Of a stretch of DNA of 14,963 nt, positions 12,709 through 14,963 are shown piece after piece. The stretch is from contig USOG01000018.1 of assembly GCA_900556365.1 (NCBI GenBank), forward strand, positions 1 to 14,963, given 5' to 3'. Every line of letters starts with the position of its first letter. Position 1 is the stretch's first letter. The DNA is from an uncultured Collinsella sp. (GTDB taxonomy: Bacteria > Actinomycetota > Coriobacteriia > Coriobacteriales > Coriobacteriaceae). A program made the translations under genes and the position numbers. A model generated the notes under the pieces. That model made no database searches and had not been told where the DNA came from. It worked only from the letters and a program-made list of their open reading frames with translations.

Positions 12709-13287
12709 GTGGTCACGACGACGTTTGCTTCGCCTTTGGGCGAAATCCTGCTTGCCGCTGATGGCCGCGGTTTGACGGGGCTTTGGTTTGAGGGGCAGGA
12801 GCACTTTGGCTCTACGCTGCTCAAAGAGGATGCGGAGCACGTTGAAGGTGCCGATGCGGTTTCTGGTACCGGTGGGATGTCTTCGGTGAGTCCGGCAAAT
12901 GGCACGGCTTCTTCGGTGCTTGAGCGTTCCTGGGCTTGGCTGAATGCTTATTTTGCGGGGCAGGAGCCTCGATTTACGCCGCCGTTGCATATGATCGGTA
13001 CGGCGTTTCAGCGCGAGGTTTGGTTTGAGCTGCTTTCTATCCCGCGTGGCGAAGTTGCTACGTATGGCGAGATCGCCCAGCGTGTTGCGGCTCGACATCG
13101 TGTGCCGGGAAATGAGACTCCCGTTGTGTCCCCGCGCGCCGTGGGGGCTGCGGTTGCGCGTAATCCCATTTCGATTATCGTGCCGTGCCATCGCGTGGTT
13201 GCCGCCGACGGGTCGCTCAACGGATATGCCGGCGGCCTTGACCGCAAGGAGTGGCTGCTGCGGCTTGAGGGTGCGTACGAGGAATAA
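12709..13287 (+). CDS. ogt: Methylated-DNA--protein-cysteine methyltransferase
   Basis: This is a suicide DNA repair protein that moves the alkyl group from O6-alkylguanine to its own cysteine. The acceptor is C160 in IVPCHRVV, followed by GSLNGYAGGLDRKEWLL. The DNA-binding segment FQREVWFELLSIPRGEVATY leads into the helix-turn-helix RAVGAAVARNP, where R143 is the conserved arginine finger. At 192 aa it carries two extra stretches compared with typical 160-175-aa members: a Gly/Ser-rich insert at about 45-70, and about 10 residues (RHRVPGNETP) between the YGEIAQRVA helix and RAVG. The GTG start at 12709 is supported by AAGGAG (12697-12702) 6 bases upstream. It stands alone between two hairpin regions. 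Confidence 0.93.
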   Translation: MVTTTFASPLGEILLAADGRGLTGLWFEGQEHFGSTLLKEDAEHVEGADAVSGTGGMSSVSPANGTASSVLERSWAWLNAYFAGQEPRFTPPLHMIGTAFQREVWFELLSIPRGEVATYGEIAQRVAARHRVPGNETPVVSPRAVGAAVARNPISIIVPCHRVVAADGSLNGYAGGLDRKEWLLRLEGAYEE

Positions 13288-13291
13288 CGTT

Positions 13292-13369
13292 CGAGCACTT
13301 TGCATTACGAAGGCGCCGCGAAGGGACGAGTCGCTGTCCTTTCGCGGTTGGCATACGTCCAAGTGCTCG
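13292..13369. repeat. Nested hairpin downstream of ogt
   Basis: Outer arms CGAGCACTT (13292-13300) and AAGTGCTCG (13361-13369) enclose CGCGAAGGGAC (13317-13327) paired with GTCCTTTCGCG (13336-13346, one G-U). It starts 4 bases after the ogt stop. It has the same two-tier design as the other intergenic elements but shorter arms and no T tract. It is probably the end of the ogt transcript. Confidence 0.55.
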
Positions 13370-13431
13370 GCACCTGCGCTTTAAGTTTGGCTAAGCCATA
13401 TCCTGCGTATTTGAAAACGCGCAGGTTGAGC

Positions 13432-13471
13432 CGCTAAGGCTGCGCTAAGGCAGCTTTCGGTGCGCTATTAT
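13432..13471 (+). promoter_or_regulatory. Putative promoter with 11-bp-phased direct repeat, autoregulatory site
   Basis: CGCTAAGGC occurs at 13432-13440 and again at 13443-13451, exactly 11 bp apart. TATTAT (13466-13471) is a good -10, and the second copy sits where the -35 would be (17-base spacing from 13443-13448). Tandem direct repeats one helical turn apart replacing the -35 are the known binding layout of PhoB/OmpR-type regulators, and the next gene encodes one. Autoregulation is inferred. Confidence 0.5.
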
Positions 13472-13515
13472 CGGCAGTATCGAAACCTGTATTTCCATGC
13501 GCCAAAGGAGCAACT

Positions 13516-14199
13516 ATGAAGCTTATGCTTGCCGAGGACGAACCCGGCCTCTCCCGCGCTCTTACCGCGATTCTTCAACATAGCGACTACGAGGTCGATA
13601 CCGCGCTCGATGGTCTGACGGCGTTCGAGTATCTGCTCGCCAACGACTATGACGCCGCAATCCTGGACATCATGATGCCCGGCATGGATGGCATTGAGGT
13701 GCTCAGGCGCACGCGTGAGGCCGGTAAACGCCTGCCCATCATCATGCTTACGGCCAAAAGCGAGGTGTCCGATAAGGTTGAGGGCCTGGACGCCGGCGCC
13801 AATGACTATCTGACCAAGCCGTTCGCCGCCAAGGAACTGCTCGCTCGCATTCGTGCCATGACGCGCGCTGCCACGGCGATTGACGCTACGACGCTCAGCG
13901 TGGGCAACGTGCGCCTCGATACGGCGGCTTGCACGCTTGTGGGTCCCTTGGGCGAGGAACACCTAGCCAATCGCGAGTTTCAGCTTATGGAGCTCTTTAT
14001 GCGCAACGCCGGCACGCGTATGCCTACCGAGCGTTTGTTGCTCGAGGTTTGGGGCGAAGATGCGCCCGAGGGGGCCAATGTGGTGTGGGTCTACATCTCA
14101 TACCTGCGCAAAAAGCTGACAGCGCTTGGTGCCGACGTGGCCATTCGCGCATCGCGCAACCAAGGCTACTCGCTTGAGGTTGTCGAGGAGGGCGAATAG
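13516..14199 (+). CDS. OmpR/PhoB-family response regulator
   Basis: A 227-aa two-component regulator. The receiver domain (1-118) has the acidic pair E7-D8, phospho-acceptor D51 in LDIMMPGMDG, T79 in MLTAK and K101 in LTKPF. A winged-helix DNA-binding domain follows (about 125-222), with LANREFQLMELFMRNAG at its start, VWVYISYLRKKL as the recognition helix region and RNQGYSL as the wing. AAAGGAG lies just before the ATG. The stop is 2 bases before the sensor kinase start, so the two form an operon. The overall layout resembles regulators of cell-envelope or antimicrobial-peptide stress in Gram-positives, but the regulon cannot be inferred. A phased direct repeat in its promoter suggests self-regulation. 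Confidence 0.94.
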   Translation: MKLMLAEDEPGLSRALTAILQHSDYEVDTALDGLTAFEYLLANDYDAAILDIMMPGMDGIEVLRRTREAGKRLPIIMLTAKSEVSDKVEGLDAGANDYLTKPFAAKELLARIRAMTRAATAIDATTLSVGNVRLDTAACTLVGPLGEEHLANREFQLMELFMRNAGTRMPTERLLLEVWGEDAPEGANVVWVYISYLRKKLTALGADVAIRASRNQGYSLEVVEEGE

Positions 14200-14201
14200 G
14201 C

Positions 14202-14963
14202 GTGAGCGCGAGCGCGTGGTGGAAGCGCATGGCGGCAAAGCTCGGCATGGGCGCGGGCTCGGGCAATCCGTGGCGCGCCGATGCCGCTAGCGCAATGGGC
14301 CGCCGCCTGCGTCGCAAGTTCATCCTCGTTGCCATGGGTGCTGTGACCGTGGTGCTCACGCTCATTATCGCCGGCATCAACGTTGTCAACTACTCGCATG
14401 TCTGCAAGATGGCCGATGCTCGCCTGGACTATATCTTGGCGGGCAAGGATGGCATTGATTGGGAGGACGAGCCTAAGACCGATCCCGGTCAGGATGCGGT
14501 TGCCGGCAAGGTCGCTACCGGTAACCGGGCGGCCGTTCGCGCCGGGCATTTTGAAGGTATGACGGCGGAGTCTCCCTTCGACACGCGCTACTTTACGGTG
14601 TCGATTGCCGGCGGGCAGGTGACAGATGCCAACACGGCCCGCATTGCCGCGGTGGGTGCCAAGCGTGCCGCACGCATTGCTGCGGGACTGTATTCCAAGG
14701 GTTTGACCTCGGGCTTTTCTGGTAACTACCGTTATACGGCTACGGTTCAGGGCGACAAGACAGCCTATGTGTTCGTCGACTGCTCACGCGAGCTTTCGAG
14801 CTTCCATTCGTTTTTAAGTGCGAGCGTGGCCATCAGCTGCATTGGCTGGCTGGCGGTGCTGGCAATTGTGGCGGGCGCCTCGGGCGCGGTGATTCGACCG
14901 ATGGTCGAGAGTTATAGCAAACAGAAGCGCTTCATTACCGACGCGAGCCACGAGATCAAGACG
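14202..14963 (+). CDS. Sensor histidine kinase, N-terminal part (runs off the window)
   Basis: The frame is open from a GTG at 14202 to the last base, 254 codons without a stop. After a cytoplasmic N-terminus (about 39 residues) there is a membrane span (40-62, ILVAMGAVTVVLTLIIAGIN), an extracytoplasmic region of about 140 residues, a second span (about 206-228), then IRPMVESYSKQKRFITDASH250EIKT. The final segment is the H-box of a HisKA dimerisation domain, with H250 as the phosphorylation site. It follows the membrane almost directly, so there is no HAMP domain. The GTG start has AGGAGG (14186-14191) 10 bases upstream, inside the response regulator gene. The ATPase domain lies beyond the window. 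It is the cognate partner of the regulator at 13516-14199 by adjacency. Confidence 0.9.
   Translation, partial: MSASAWWKRMAAKLGMGAGSGNPWRADAASAMGRRLRRKFILVAMGAVTVVLTLIIAGINVVNYSHVCKMADARLDYILAGKDGIDWEDEPKTDPGQDAVAGKVATGNRAAVRAGHFEGMTAESPFDTRYFTVSIAGGQVTDANTARIAAVGAKRAARIAAGLYSKGLTSGFSGNYRYTATVQGDKTAYVFVDCSRELSSFHSFLSASVAISCIGWLAVLAIVAGASGAVIRPMVESYSKQKRFITDASHEIKT

Noticed and set aside
12379..13362. Gln/Ala/Arg-rich 327-codon frame on the minus strand through the tandem repeat and ogt
   Set aside because: Its repetitive protein is just the translation of the DNA repeat plus the antisense of ogt.

Overview
The window looks like chromosomal DNA from a gut anaerobe of the class Coriobacteriia, most likely Collinsella or a close relative. 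This is an inference from several things. Base composition is moderately high in GC, codon use is strongly CGC/CTG/GCC-biased, a pyruvate formate-lyase activating enzyme is present, the core proteins have a Gram-positive/actinobacterial flavour, and large perfect hairpins sit between genes. No rRNA, tRNA, CRISPR array or transposase is visible.

Layout: (1) 1-4263, plus strand: the 3' end of a DegV-family gene with a hairpin terminator, pflA, a membrane-anchored serine hydrolase of the class A beta-lactamase fold, mtnN and ysxC. (2) 4264-5712, plus strand: a compact AT-richer accessory module. Two near-identical operator-like dyads precede a DUF3990-type ADP-ribosyltransferase-like protein, which overlaps by 35 bp a protein carrying a C-terminal XRE helix-turn-helix. 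This has the architecture of a toxin-antitoxin pair. (3) 5861-6559, minus strand: a secreted protein of unknown function (DUF5626-like) followed by a 34-residue single-span membrane peptide and a hairpin. (4) 6957-12254: threonine/aspartate-family biosynthesis. thrC and thrB are on the minus strand and diverge from lysC and asd on the plus strand, across an intergenic region of only about 100 bp. Homoserine dehydrogenase is not in the window. (5) 12709-14963, plus strand: an ogt-type methyltransferase, then an OmpR/PhoB-type response regulator and its sensor kinase, which is cut by the window end exactly at the H-box.

Functionally, lysC and asd convert aspartate to aspartate semialdehyde (shared by lysine, threonine and methionine synthesis), while thrB and thrC finish threonine from homoserine. 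mtnN recycles methylthioadenosine and S-adenosylhomocysteine, and ysxC assists large ribosomal subunit assembly.

The most unusual material is the non-coding DNA. At least five intergenic regions carry long, perfect or nearly perfect nested inverted repeats (outer arms 9-28 bp around a second inner stem). Two of these, plus a degenerate third copy, share a CTGCGGA box followed by a related arm. One hairpin abuts the thrB ribosome binding site just downstream of a good thrC terminator. A three-unit tandem repeat upstream of ogt starts every unit with GGCGC-N3-GCGCC, keeping the stem while the loop changes. For systems, the ART/XRE module with its paired operators and the DUF5626-like/34-residue membrane peptide pair are the best candidates.
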